From assembly GCA_902776645.1 (NCBI GenBank), contig CACYQT010000032.1, positions 17,262-81,261 of the forward strand: 64,000 nucleotides of DNA, in the 5' to 3' direction. A program made the position numbers and the translations under genes. Numbering within the stretch: the first letter of the stretch is position 1; every line of letters begins with the position of its first letter. This document shows positions 34,528 through 43,555 of this stretch, one piece after another. Under the pieces are notes generated by a model. It was not told the origin of the DNA. It searched no databases and saw only the letters and a list, made by a program, of their open reading frames with translations. The stretch is from an uncultured bacterium (GTDB lineage: Bacteria > Verrucomicrobiota > Lentisphaeria > Oligosphaerales > Oligosphaeraceae).

Positions 34528-35882
34528 GGCCGCGCCTCCTTGCTCAACGGGCAGGTCTTCGCGGCGACGACGGTCTCCCGCCGCCGCGCCACGCAACGCT
34601 CTGAATCCCAAAGGTCTTCGAATTCACGCTCCAGCAAGTTCCCCAGGCCGTCTTCATGCAGCCATGACTGGCATGGAATCAGCTGGCCGTTCGGAGCCAC
34701 CGCCATGTTCGACAGGCATGCCCCGCAGGACGGCACGACCATTTTCATCCGCAGCAGTTCATGCTCCGCGATCCAGCCGGGCGACGTGAACGACAGCTCC
34801 AATTCATGCTCCGTGCAATATTGCCACGCTTTCCGCACCACCGCCGTGATCTCCTCCTGGCTCAACCGCGTGATTGACGACGGCCCGCGCAACGCATTGC
34901 CGCTCGGTATCAGCCCGGAGCAGGAGAAATAATGCACACCAAGCCGCTTCAGAAAATGAAGCGTCTCCGCATAGTCTTGATTGACAGAGCATAACGGTGT
35001 ATTGACGCTGACGTCCAGCCCCGCCTCCAAAGCGTTTTGGATTCCTTCCACCGTCGCGTCGAAATGATCGCCGCCGACCAATTTGTTGTGGATCTCCTTG
35101 TCGCTGGAATAGAACGTGATCTGCACGCTGTCCAGCGATGCCGCATAGAGCTTTTTGCATAATTCCTTGCTTAGCAAGATACCGTTCGTGTTCAGCCGCG
35201 TCACGAACCAGCGGGCATGCTCGACCAATTCGACCAGATCCCTGCGCATCGTCGGTTCGCCGCCTGTGAACGTGACGGACGGGACGCAGGCCTTTTTCAG
35301 CTTGTCGATGATGGTGAACCAGTCGACTGTCGGCAATTCGACGGCGCTGGCCAGCCGTTCGCCGCAGGCGTAGCAATGGAGGCAATGCTGGTTGCAGTTC
35401 CACACATGATCCTTCTCCATGGCCGATACAAGCAGATCGACGCGGTGCGGCGCCTTCATGCAGTCCGAATACTCCGCCAACGTCAGATGACCGATCTCAA
35501 CGGGCGGTTCCTCACCGTAAGCCACTGCCTTCAAGGTATCAACGATGTCCAGCAAGTCCGAACGGATGTCCGTCTCCTTCGCTTTTTTGAAGAGTTTCTG
35601 GACGTTGTCCACGACTTCGTTGACGAGCCGGATGACATCCGCATCCGTCAGACTCTGGCCGTCCGTCTTGTTGAGGCATTCAATGAATTCCTTCAGCAGA
35701 ATCGCCCATGATGTCTGGATGGGAAGCACATGGTAGCCGTTCAGAATGACGGACCACGGCGTGCCGAATTCCACCTTCCGCGGCGGCACGAGATGAATCC
35801 GGACACATCCGAACTTGCACGGATCCAACGTTGTATGATACACTTCATTGCACTGTTTCAGATATTTGTCCAAAGCCGACAT
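34524..35882 (-). CDS. Radical SAM/SPASM enzyme, coupled to the (Cys-Ala)6 protein
   Basis: A 452-residue enzyme. Residues about 1-150 are an unusual N-terminal region, with a segment (FGTPWSVILNGYHVLP) that could be a PqqD-like peptide-binding fold, though this is weak. The radical SAM core has WNCNQHCLHCYACG (C-x3-C-x2-C), SVTFTGGEPTMRRDLVELVEH, and VTRLNTNGILLSKELC. The SPASM part reads PSCGACLSNMAVAPNGQLIPCQSW, GNLLEREFEDLWDSERC and a final Cys near the end. SPASM enzymes typically modify peptides or proteins. The 4-bp overlap with the Cys-tract gene implies a matched pair; an alternative is sulfatase maturation, but the anSME CYFY-type signature is absent. AAAGGG lies 9 bases before ATG 35882. 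Confidence 0.88.
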   Translation of the reverse strand: MSALDKYLKQCNEVYHTTLDPCKFGCVRIHLVPPRKVEFGTPWSVILNGYHVLPIQTSWAILLKEFIECLNKTDGQSLTDADVIRLVNEVVDNVQKLFKKAKETDIRSDLLDIVDTLKAVAYGEEPPVEIGHLTLAEYSDCMKAPHRVDLLVSAMEKDHVWNCNQHCLHCYACGERLASAVELPTVDWFTIIDKLKKACVPSVTFTGGEPTMRRDLVELVEHARWFVTRLNTNGILLSKELCKKLYAASLDSVQITFYSSDKEIHNKLVGGDHFDATVEGIQNALEAGLDVSVNTPLCSVNQDYAETLHFLKRLGVHYFSCSGLIPSGNALRGPSSITRLSQEEITAVVRKAWQYCTEHELELSFTSPGWIAEHELLRMKMVVPSCGACLSNMAVAPNGQLIPCQSWLHEDGLGNLLEREFEDLWDSERCVARRRETVVAAKTCPLSKEARP

Positions 35883-35977
35883 GCCGTTTGCCCTTTCATC
35901 ATGCGGAAAACCGATGTTCCTGTTTGTTTCACGATAGCGCCTTTCGCAGTCAAACACCGCAAAAGACGCTATGACTT

Positions 35978-38638
35978 TTAGGCTTTGATGAGACTTTCCA
36001 GCGTTTCATACAACGCTTCCGGCTCGACCGGCTTGCTCAGATGGGCGTTCAGCCCCGCCTGCATGCTCCGCTGGACGTCTTCATCAAACGCATTCGCCGT
36101 CAAGGCGATGATGGGGATGCTCTTCGAATCCGCGCGATTCATCGCGCGGATGGTTCTCGTCGCGGTAAGTCCATCCATTTCAGGCATTCTCATATCCATC
36201 AGAATGGCGTCGTAATATCCTTCCGGATGGGACTCGAACAGCTCGACGGCGATCCTTCCGTTTTGCGCAAGCTCCACCTTCATCTCACGCGCCTCCAGAA
36301 TCATGACCATGATTTCCGCGTTGATTTGGACGTCCTCCGCCAGAAGAATCCGCCGCCCCTTCAGATCCGCCTTCTGCTTGTTGTTTTCAGCTTGGGCCAT
36401 CTTCTTCTTCAAGGCGATTTGGAGCTCATCCATCAGGGTGGAGGCGAACAACGGCTTGGGGATGAAGCTGTCGATGCCCGCCGTCAACGCCTCCTCAAGC
36501 ACGTCGTCCCAACGATATGCAGTCAGAATGATGATGGCCGATTCATCTCCGACAAGGGAGCGAATCTGGCGGGCGGTCTCCACGCCGTCCATTTCCGGCA
36601 TCTTCCAGTCAACGACTATCAGATTGTAAGGCTGCCGTCTTGCGTGGCGAAGTTTCACCATTTCAATGGCTTCCTTACCGGAAGAAGCGATTTCGGACGC
36701 TATGCCTATCTTTTCGAGCACGAGCTTCCCATGCTGGCAGGCGACTGGATCGTCGTCCACGATCAGCACGCTCATCTCCTGTGGATTGATGGTGACCTCC
36801 GCGTCCTTGTCTTTGGTCATCTTGGAATCCATCAACGTCACCGTGACCGTGAAAACGGTGCCTTTCCCCTTTTCGCTCTCGACCTGGATGTTGCCGTTCA
36901 TCATTTCGACGATGTTCTTGGTGATCGCAAGACCTAGGCCGGAACTGCCGTATTTATTCGTCGTGGATCCATCTTCCTGCGAGAAAGCATCGAAGATACG
37001 CGGTAGGAAGTCCTTGCTCATTCCAATGCCGGTATCCTTGATTGTGAAGCGAAGCGTCGATTTATCGTTCAAGCTTGCAATTTTTTCGACCTCGACATCC
37101 ACCTTCCCGCCCGACGGCGTGAATTTGACGGAATTGCCAAGAATATTGATGAGAACCTGCCGCAGTTTCATATTGTCGCCGATGTAGTAGTCGTCGAGAT
37201 GGCCATTGATATGGCACTGGTAGTCCAGCCCTTTCTCCTGGCATTGGCCGCTGAAAATGGTATTGATGTTCTCGATCAGCTTGGAAAAGGAGAACTCTTC
37301 GTTCTTGAGCGTCATTCGTCCGGATTCGATGCGGGACATGTCCAGAATGTCATTTATCAGATCCAGCAGATGATGTGCGCTGCCACTGATTTTCGCGAGA
37401 TATTCCTTGATTTTCGGCGTCGCCTCCGGATCGTTCAAGGCGATGTTGTCCAGACCGATGATGGCGTTCATCGGAGTCCGGATCTCATGGGACATGTTGG
37501 AAAGGAAAACCGTTTTCGCCTTGCTGGCGTCTTCGGCGGCCGTCAAGGCGTCGCTCAATGCGTGGCTTTGCTGGATAAGCTTGTCCTGCAAGATGATACG
37601 TTCGCCAAGCTCCGCCTGCTTTCCCCTCAGTTCCGCTTCGGATGTCTCCTTCTCCAACTGAAGACGGGCGTTCGCCTTGTTCTGTCTCATGATATAGATG
37701 AAGATGCCCAGAAGAACCAAGGCATTCAATGCGGACAGGATGGTGCTTTCCCGTATGAGCTTCTTGTTGATGTCGATGATTCTGCTGCTGATGACATGTT
37801 CGCGGATCAGATAGGTCAGCATCCAGTCAGTGCCTTTAATCGGTATATAGCACATCGTTTCCTCCACTCCGTCATACATGAACGAAATGACGCCTTTCTT
37901 TCCTTCCTTAAAATCTTGCTTCATCGTTTCAAGGGAGTAGCCCTTTTCTAAGACAGCGTGGTTCATCGCCTCGAACAGATTGTCTTCATTCGCCTTTCCG
38001 TCGAGCACCAGATTGCTCAAGGCGTATCCTTCCGGTGAATAGATATTGGAAAACGTCACGTTTTCTTCCTGCGACGTCATGGACACACCGGCAAGCATTT
38101 CATCCATGTGCATTTCCATGAAGCAAATCTTGAACGTTTCTCCGTTGAAGGGAATGTCAACCGGCACGGCGAAAACCACTTCCCTCTCTTTATTGTTCTC
38201 CATATTCTTTATGGAGATTTCAGGCGCGCTGATGGTCTTGTGGTTGAAAGCATACTTGTCAATGTCCGTCCGCATGCCCAAGGCCGTGTAAATCAACCCT
38301 TTCGTATCGACAAAGGCAAATTTTTCCAGCTTGAAAAGCTTCTTCATTCTTGTCTGGAACGCCTGCAGATGCTCGATGTCCTTTAAATCATCCTCTTCCA
38401 TCATGTTTGTCGCCACCGTGATCCGCCTGAGGTTGTTGTTCAAGACGTCTTCAGCAACCTTGTTCCGCCGTTCGGCTAGTTCGTTCAAATACAACAGACT
38501 GACGGAACGAACGGCTTTTATCGTACTTTGAGAAGCATCTCGTCCAATCCAGACCGTACCGATGATCATAATCAAAGCCACGACTATTCCACCCGCCATG
38601 GCGGCGATCAGCATATTATGTTTTCTATCCGTAGCCAT
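35978..38638 (-). CDS. Hybrid sensor histidine kinase with two receiver domains
   Basis: An 886-residue membrane kinase. One helix near residues 9-29 and another near 296-316 bracket a periplasmic sensor of about 265 residues, probably Cache-type (FAVPVDIPFNGETFKICFMEMH). A coiled coil leads to the HisKA box FLSNMSHEIRTPMNAI, with phospho-His384. The ATPase shows NMKLRQVLINILGNSVKF, DTGIGMSKDF and GSSGLGLAI. Two receivers follow: VLIVDDDP with Asp near 675 (VVDWKMPEMDG), and RILLAEDVQ with Asp near 813 (LMDMRMPEMDG). No HPt or DNA-binding output is attached. It lies 95 bp upstream of the radical SAM gene on the same strand, but I see no direct link. Signal and target unknown. Confidence 0.92.
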   Translation of the reverse strand: MATDRKHNMLIAAMAGGIVVALIMIIGTVWIGRDASQSTIKAVRSVSLLYLNELAERRNKVAEDVLNNNLRRITVATNMMEEDDLKDIEHLQAFQTRMKKLFKLEKFAFVDTKGLIYTALGMRTDIDKYAFNHKTISAPEISIKNMENNKEREVVFAVPVDIPFNGETFKICFMEMHMDEMLAGVSMTSQEENVTFSNIYSPEGYALSNLVLDGKANEDNLFEAMNHAVLEKGYSLETMKQDFKEGKKGVISFMYDGVEETMCYIPIKGTDWMLTYLIREHVISSRIIDINKKLIRESTILSALNALVLLGIFIYIMRQNKANARLQLEKETSEAELRGKQAELGERIILQDKLIQQSHALSDALTAAEDASKAKTVFLSNMSHEIRTPMNAIIGLDNIALNDPEATPKIKEYLAKISGSAHHLLDLINDILDMSRIESGRMTLKNEEFSFSKLIENINTIFSGQCQEKGLDYQCHINGHLDDYYIGDNMKLRQVLINILGNSVKFTPSGGKVDVEVEKIASLNDKSTLRFTIKDTGIGMSKDFLPRIFDAFSQEDGSTTNKYGSSGLGLAITKNIVEMMNGNIQVESEKGKGTVFTVTVTLMDSKMTKDKDAEVTINPQEMSVLIVDDDPVACQHGKLVLEKIGIASEIASSGKEAIEMVKLRHARRQPYNLIVVDWKMPEMDGVETARQIRSLVGDESAIIILTAYRWDDVLEEALTAGIDSFIPKPLFASTLMDELQIALKKKMAQAENNKQKADLKGRRILLAEDVQINAEIMVMILEAREMKVELAQNGRIAVELFESHPEGYYDAILMDMRMPEMDGLTATRTIRAMNRADSKSIPIIALTANAFDEDVQRSMQAGLNAHLSKPVEPEALYETLESLIKA

Positions 38639-38770
38639 CGTCTATTTCACTTCAGTAAAAAACAATGCGACATATCACATTATATGACATGGACTCTGTT
38701 TCTGATTTGGAATTATATCCATTGAAACAATATAGCCGCTTTTCCGCTTTTTTCCTGTCAAGGAATCCGT

Positions 38771-39514
38771 CTAATTCACCTTTCTCGCCCTGACCAGCAG
38801 AAAATACGGCTTGTGAAGCAAATCTGCATGTTCCGGATGCGCTTCCAGAATTTCCGCCGTCGTCGTTGGCTCGATCATTTTTTCAATCATGAAACCACTG
38901 TCAATCAACGTGTTGAGAATAGTGGAAAACATCCTGTGGTATTTTTTCACATGATCGACAAACCACGTGCTTTCCCATTCTTTTTCAACGCAGTAGTTCG
39001 AAATATTCGCATGCAGTTTCCGGCCGTTTTCATCCCGTGTCCATCGGTCGCCTTCCGAAAAACATGTGTTCATGGGATGTTCCTGTGAAAAGACAAACAG
39101 GCCATTGTCTTTCAGCAGTTCATGGACGTCATGCACAAGCGTCTGGTAATCCTCCACATAGTGGATGGCCAGCGAACTGACCGCCATGTCGAATCTCTCC
39201 TTGATGGATGAAATATCCTCCATCGCCATGTGCAGATAGGTGATCTTCGGATGGCTGTTCTCTGATTTCGCAACCGCAAGCATCTTTTCGGAAATATCGA
39301 TGCCGACGACTTTTGCGGCGCCCCGTCGAACATATTCCATGCAATGTTCGCCATAACCACAACCTAAATCGATGACGGTTTTGCCCTCCAACGGCGGCAG
39401 CAGCGAAAACAACGCGGGCTTCTCGAACAGCTCGTTCGCGTTGTTTTTCCTTTCGCGTATCTTGCTGTATCCGTCAAAGAAAATGTCGTTGTCGAAAATA
39501 TTCTGCCTGGCCAT
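38771..39514 (-). CDS. SAM-dependent methyltransferase
   Basis: A 247-residue class I methyltransferase: GKTVIDLGCGYGEHCMEYVRRGAAKVVGIDIS is motif I plus motif II, then MAMEDISSIKERFDMAVSSLAIHYVEDY and a C-terminal GFMIEKMIEP strand. The start RQNIFDNDIFFDGYSKIRERKNNANELFEKP is typical of small cytosolic methyltransferases of unknown target. It follows the next upstream methyltransferase gene by 12 bp, so the two are probably one transcript. Confidence 0.85.
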   Translation of the reverse strand: MARQNIFDNDIFFDGYSKIRERKNNANELFEKPALFSLLPPLEGKTVIDLGCGYGEHCMEYVRRGAAKVVGIDISEKMLAVAKSENSHPKITYLHMAMEDISSIKERFDMAVSSLAIHYVEDYQTLVHDVHELLKDNGLFVFSQEHPMNTCFSEGDRWTRDENGRKLHANISNYCVEKEWESTWFVDHVKKYHRMFSTILNTLIDSGFMIEKMIEPTTTAEILEAHPEHADLLHKPYFLLVRARKVN

Positions 39515-39526
39515 ATTTCTTTACAG

Positions 39527-40282
39527 TTATATTAGAGGCTTCTGCGACCGCATGGCGAGAAACGTCGGGATACGCAGTTCATGGAGACGGCCCTGCCCGT
39601 TGGTGTCTTCATACAATTCCTTCAGGATGAAGCCCGCCTCCAATTGGCCGCCGATTTGCTCCTCCAATGAATGGGAAAATTCCACGCCCGACTGGCTCTG
39701 TTGCACTTGCGCCATCTGTTCTGGATTCTTCAAAGGATTGAACGGCAATGAATTGACAATCATTTTCTCATCATCGTCAACCATGAAATTGATAAAATGA
39801 TCCGTTCCCGCAAGCAGCCATCCGCCTGGTTTCAAGACACGGAAGCATTCTTTCCAAATCGGTTTGACTTCCTCCACATAACAATTGGATACAGGATGGA
39901 AAATCATATCGAATTCACCGTCGTCGAACGGCAGCCGTTTCGTCATATCTGCACGGATGATGCGAATCGAATAGCCTTCCCTTTCCGCCACAAGTTTTTC
40001 GCTTTCCAATTGTTTTCTGGAATAATCCAAAACTGTGCAATCCGCCCCGAGCGCGGCGAATATCGGCATCTGCTGTCCGCCGCCGCTGGCCAGGCCGAGA
40101 AGTTTCTTCCCTTGAAGATCTCCAAACCATTCACGCGGAACGGGTTTTGTCGGCGTCAGGACAACCTGCCAATCGCCGTCTTTTGCTTTCAGAAACGTCT
40201 CATGGCTGATTGGTTTGCCCCATGTCCAGCCTTCCTCGACCCATCTGTCGATGGTTTCCGCATTGATGTCCTGATAATTCAT
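39527..40282 (-). CDS. SAM-dependent methyltransferase
   Basis: A 251-residue class I methyltransferase. GKKLLGLASGGGQQMPIFAALGADCTVLDYSRKQL holds the SAM loop (G-x-A-S-G-G-G) and the acidic residue after strand 2. RADMTKRLPFDDGEFDMIFHPVSNCYVEEV and FRVLKPGGWLLAGTDHF follow. The early DRWVEEGWTWGKPISHETF is common in a group annotated only as methyltransferase type 11. The target is not known. I used ATG 40282, since the longer ORF start at 40315 has no family support. A strong hairpin at 40323-40356 separates it from the upstream aldolase-dehydrogenase gene. Confidence 0.85.
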   Translation of the reverse strand: MNYQDINAETIDRWVEEGWTWGKPISHETFLKAKDGDWQVVLTPTKPVPREWFGDLQGKKLLGLASGGGQQMPIFAALGADCTVLDYSRKQLESEKLVAEREGYSIRIIRADMTKRLPFDDGEFDMIFHPVSNCYVEEVKPIWKECFRVLKPGGWLLAGTDHFINFMVDDDEKMIVNSLPFNPLKNPEQMAQVQQSQSGVEFSHSLEEQIGGQLEAGFILKELYEDTNGQGRLHELRIPTFLAMRSQKPLI

Positions 40283-40322
40283 GATCGTTGAGCCGCAATG
40301 GTTTTCCACAGCCAAAAATACA

Positions 40323-40356
40323 AAGCGAGGCGTCTTTTGAAAAAGACGCCTCGCTT
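40323..40356 (-). terminator. Terminator after the aldolase-dehydrogenase gene
   Basis: Exact 16-bp arms AAGCGAGGCGTCTTTT (40323-40338) and AAAAGACGCCTCGCTT (40341-40356). It lies 12 bp after the stop at 40369 in the minus direction. A short T-rich stretch follows on that strand (TGTATTTTTGG). Confidence 0.8.
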
Positions 40357-40368
40357 GCTTATCTTACG

Positions 40369-42291
40369 TTAGTGCAACATGTTCTGGCCGCCAGTCACAG
40401 GAATGGCCTGGCCGGTTTCATAATCCTGCTCCACGCAGTAGATGATGGCTTTCGCCACATCCGACGGGAAGCAGCCGCGCCGCATCGGAACTTTGTCCAT
40501 GTAGTATTTGCGGACGTCTTCGACGCTCTTCGCGCCCGGAACCTTTCCGGCCTTCCAGTACTGCACGAACAGACCTTTCACAGGATCGCTCCACAACGGG
40601 CCGTCCAGATAATTGCCCGGGCAGACGCTGTTCACTTTGATATGGTCCTCAACCAATTCTTTCGCAAAGCTTTGCGTGAGACCGATGGAGCCGAACTTGG
40701 AGCCGGCGTACGCGCCGTTCTTGTTGCTGCCCTCCAGACCGGACTTCGAATTGACCTGCACGATGTCCGTCCAGCGGCCTTCGCCGTCTACGATCTGCTT
40801 CGCCATCAGCCGCGCGGCATGCTTGCAGCAGAGGAAATAACCTGTGTAGTTGATGTTCGTGACGAACGTCCAGTCTTTCAGCGTCAGCTCCTTGACGGAA
40901 CCGGAACGGACGACGCCGGCGTTGGAGACGAACAGGTCGATGCCGCCGACTTCGCGGGCGATCGTGTTGACCATGGCCTCCACGGATTCTTCATCCGACA
41001 CGTTGACGCCGACGGCGAACGCACGCTTCGCGCCATACTTCTTGCAAAGCTCTTCGGCCGTGGCCTGAGCGCCTTCCAGATTCAAATCCGCCACGACGAT
41101 GATGCCGCCGTTCTCCGCCAGATATTCCGCGATTCCAAGGCCGAAGCCCTGTGCGCCGCCGGTCACGACGCAGATGCGGTTCTGCAAACGGCCGCCCGCC
41201 GCGCCTTTGAGGCTGACGCTGCGGCGATAGGATTCGACTTCCCAGTTCTCAATGAATTTATATTGTTTTTCCGTCAGGAAGTTGGGGCCGCCGAAAGCGT
41301 CCGTCAATTTCTGGCAGAGAAGCGCGTTCTCCAACGCGATGGCCACGGCGTCCGCGTCCTTCGGCGTGTCGCCCGTCACGAAAAGTCCTTTGTCCTTTAC
41401 GCACAGGACTTTCGGAGCATAGCCATATTTCGCCTTGAAGGCTTCGAAACTGGCCTTCGAGCCATCGCCGACGTATGCGAACGATTTGGCGTAGACCACA
41501 TGGTCGGGCGTCAATGGACCGCCGTACGGCAGGGCGTTGCCCACGCACCGGACAACGGGGCGGACGCCATCGGCGTTGGCGAGCAGCTGGCGGAGGACGG
41601 GAGCGGATTCGAAGACGTCTTCATCCTTGGCTTCCGCCAACTTAGGTGCCGTGATGGTGATTTTCGCCTTCTTGTATTCGGCCTTCAGTTTGCTCATCAT
41701 ATCCTTGTACAACGCGTCGATCTCCTTCGGCGTGTCCGCGGAGACGAACACGCCGTGGTTCTGCAGGAAGAAGACGTTCGGCTGCTTGCCGGTCTTGGCC
41801 TTGACAGCGTCCAGCTGCTTCTTCACGAAGAACGAAAGCGTGCAGCCCGGATCCGTGTACTCAATCCACAACGCTTTGGGGAAGAGTTTCTTGCAGATTT
41901 TTTCGCCTTTCTTGGCGCAGGTCATGCCGTTGACAAGAGCAGGATGGAGATGGACGACATACGTGTAGTCGATGACGCCGTGCAACGGCGTCTCGACGGA
42001 CGGACGGCCCGCCCCAAGCGGACGAACGGAGGACTCCAGGATGAATTTGGCCACGGCTTCCCGCGCCGTCACATCCGGCGGCATTTCCAGCGTGAACAGG
42101 CGGTTCAACGCTTCGCGGTCGATGCAGAGGAACTGCTCCGGCTGGATCGTCGCCAACGCGACGCCGCTCGGCTTGATGTAAAGCTCTTTCTCGTTCTTCA
42201 CGGATGTGTTGCCGCCACCAAGAAATACATAGTTCGGGTCCGAGCCGTATTTCTGGGACAAGGCTGCGATGTTCTTCAGTTTCGTTTCCAT
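40369..42291 (-). CDS. Bifunctional class II aldolase / short-chain dehydrogenase (rhamnulose-1-P type)
   Basis: A 640-residue fusion. The N-terminal aldolase class II half has VFLGGGNTSVK, IKPSGVAL, YVVHLHPALVNGM (metal His pair) and FFLQNHGVFVSAD. The C-terminal SDR has the NAD site CVVTGGAQGFGLGIAEYL, FVSNAGVV, and catalytic NSKSG with YAGSKFG. Proteins of this build (RhaD-type) split L-rhamnulose 1-phosphate and oxidise the lactaldehyde. Use of deoxysugars fits the nearby glycan genes. No isomerase or kinase gene lies beside it. GGAAAC precedes ATG 42291; an upstream ATG at 42336 has no support. Confidence 0.88.
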   Translation of the reverse strand: METKLKNIAALSQKYGSDPNYVFLGGGNTSVKNEKELYIKPSGVALATIQPEQFLCIDREALNRLFTLEMPPDVTAREAVAKFILESSVRPLGAGRPSVETPLHGVIDYTYVVHLHPALVNGMTCAKKGEKICKKLFPKALWIEYTDPGCTLSFFVKKQLDAVKAKTGKQPNVFFLQNHGVFVSADTPKEIDALYKDMMSKLKAEYKKAKITITAPKLAEAKDEDVFESAPVLRQLLANADGVRPVVRCVGNALPYGGPLTPDHVVYAKSFAYVGDGSKASFEAFKAKYGYAPKVLCVKDKGLFVTGDTPKDADAVAIALENALLCQKLTDAFGGPNFLTEKQYKFIENWEVESYRRSVSLKGAAGGRLQNRICVVTGGAQGFGLGIAEYLAENGGIIVVADLNLEGAQATAEELCKKYGAKRAFAVGVNVSDEESVEAMVNTIAREVGGIDLFVSNAGVVRSGSVKELTLKDWTFVTNINYTGYFLCCKHAARLMAKQIVDGEGRWTDIVQVNSKSGLEGSNKNGAYAGSKFGSIGLTQSFAKELVEDHIKVNSVCPGNYLDGPLWSDPVKGLFVQYWKAGKVPGAKSVEDVRKYYMDKVPMRRGCFPSDVAKAIIYCVEQDYETGQAIPVTGGQNMLH

Positions 42292-42371
42292 GGTGTTTCC
42301 TTCATTTGGTTTGCCCGCAAGTGGCGTTCGGGTCATGTATGAACAATGGAATCAACTATCCTGTACTAATA

Positions 42372-43508
42372 CTAAAGATTGAGACGTGAATATGTCGGCA
42401 GATCCAGATTCTCCCCGAAGTATTTTGTCGGATCCTTGGCACTGAAGATGCCCAGATCGTCCTCCTTGAACACAAACACCATCTGGCCGTCGGATGCCTT
42501 CGGTTTCCGTCCGCCCTTCTTGCGCGGAGGCTCCGGATTCGGCTTCTCCCCTTCTGTTTTCGCTTCCGGCTGCTCGATCGGTTCCGCGGACTCCACGGAA
42601 CGCAGAAGCGCCGCGACACGGATGCCCTCCTGCAGGGAGTTGTCGACGCAGATGCAAGGCTCCAGATGAATGGTTTCGTCAAAAACCCCCTTGATCCGTC
42701 TCAACGCCTGATGGGCCTGGTCGAGGGATACCTTGGGGGCGACGCTGAGGATGACCAGCCCCGCATCGACCGCATACGCCTCCTTGGCGCTTTTCAAAAA
42801 CGGCGACTGCACAAGTTGTTCTATCGCCTCGTCGGCCGCGTTCGGGCCTCTTCCAAGACCAAAACCCACGGAGCAAATGGAATTCTTCCGCTTGACAAGC
42901 CATTCCAGACGGGCCGCATTCGTGTCGGAGACATTCTCCAACGCGAATGGCCGCGCCACGCCCGCCACCGCTTCCGCAAACCATTTCGTCGCGCGTTCGT
43001 AGGCTTCCTTCACATCCAGCTTGCCGGAAATGGTCCGGAAAAGCGTGTCGTCCGGAATGACGACGCTTGCGTTCGCGAGCCCTTTCAGCGTCTCCATGGC
43101 GTCCTCCGCCGCTTTCAATTCCGTTGCGCTTGTGAACTGCTTGCTCGGCATCCGCGTGAAAACGACGAATGGCACGTTCATCTCCGACGTGACCTGCGCC
43201 ATTTTTTTGACGGCGTTGATCTCATGTTCGCCGCCCAGTTTGACCAGAATGAAGGCATAGCTGACGCCTTGAAGGCATCGCCTGTAGTCTTCACGCCATT
43301 CGACATCCAGATCAATGCGTTCCGCCTTCGCAAATCGGAAACTGGAAAGCGACACACGTTTGTCCGCCAGAACGGGCCGGAGCCCCGGCATGCCGTAGTC
43401 CTTCGCGATGGCGACGACGGCCTTGCAGCCACCTTCGCCGACGCCGACCATCAGCATGTTCGCCTGTTCGTAACTGTTTTCAAATTCCTGATCGATATCG
43501 TAATCCAT
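42372..43508 (-). CDS. Divergent FtsZ-like protein lacking the GTP-binding signature
   Basis: A 378-residue protein beside ftsA. FtsZ landmarks persist in order: NMLMVGVGEGGCKAV (FtsZ GVGGGGxNAV), SYAFILVKLGGEHEINAV where FtsZ has GGGTGTG, VPFVVFTRMP, SVVIPDDTLF (FtsZ LIVIPNDKLL), ICSVGFGLGRGPNAADEAIEQLVQSPFL (FtsZ M-G-x-G... ISSPLL), and a C-terminal GENLDLPTYSRLNL, matching the FtsA/ZipA-binding tail D-x-P-T-F-x-R. The tubulin signature is therefore replaced, so GTP binding may be lost or altered. A Pro/Lys-rich linker precedes the tail. GGGAGG lies 8 bases before ATG 43508, 47 bp after ftsA. It either divides cells with weak GTPase activity or is an accessory FtsZ paralog. Confidence 0.78.
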   Translation of the reverse strand: MDYDIDQEFENSYEQANMLMVGVGEGGCKAVVAIAKDYGMPGLRPVLADKRVSLSSFRFAKAERIDLDVEWREDYRRCLQGVSYAFILVKLGGEHEINAVKKMAQVTSEMNVPFVVFTRMPSKQFTSATELKAAEDAMETLKGLANASVVIPDDTLFRTISGKLDVKEAYERATKWFAEAVAGVARPFALENVSDTNAARLEWLVKRKNSICSVGFGLGRGPNAADEAIEQLVQSPFLKSAKEAYAVDAGLVILSVAPKVSLDQAHQALRRIKGVFDETIHLEPCICVDNSLQEGIRVAALLRSVESAEPIEQPEAKTEGEKPNPEPPRKKGGRKPKASDGQMVFVFKEDDLGIFSAKDPTKYFGENLDLPTYSRLNL

Positions 43509-43555
43509 ATCTTATTTCCCTCCCAGTTGCAAAAAACAATCACCTATGTGACCTA

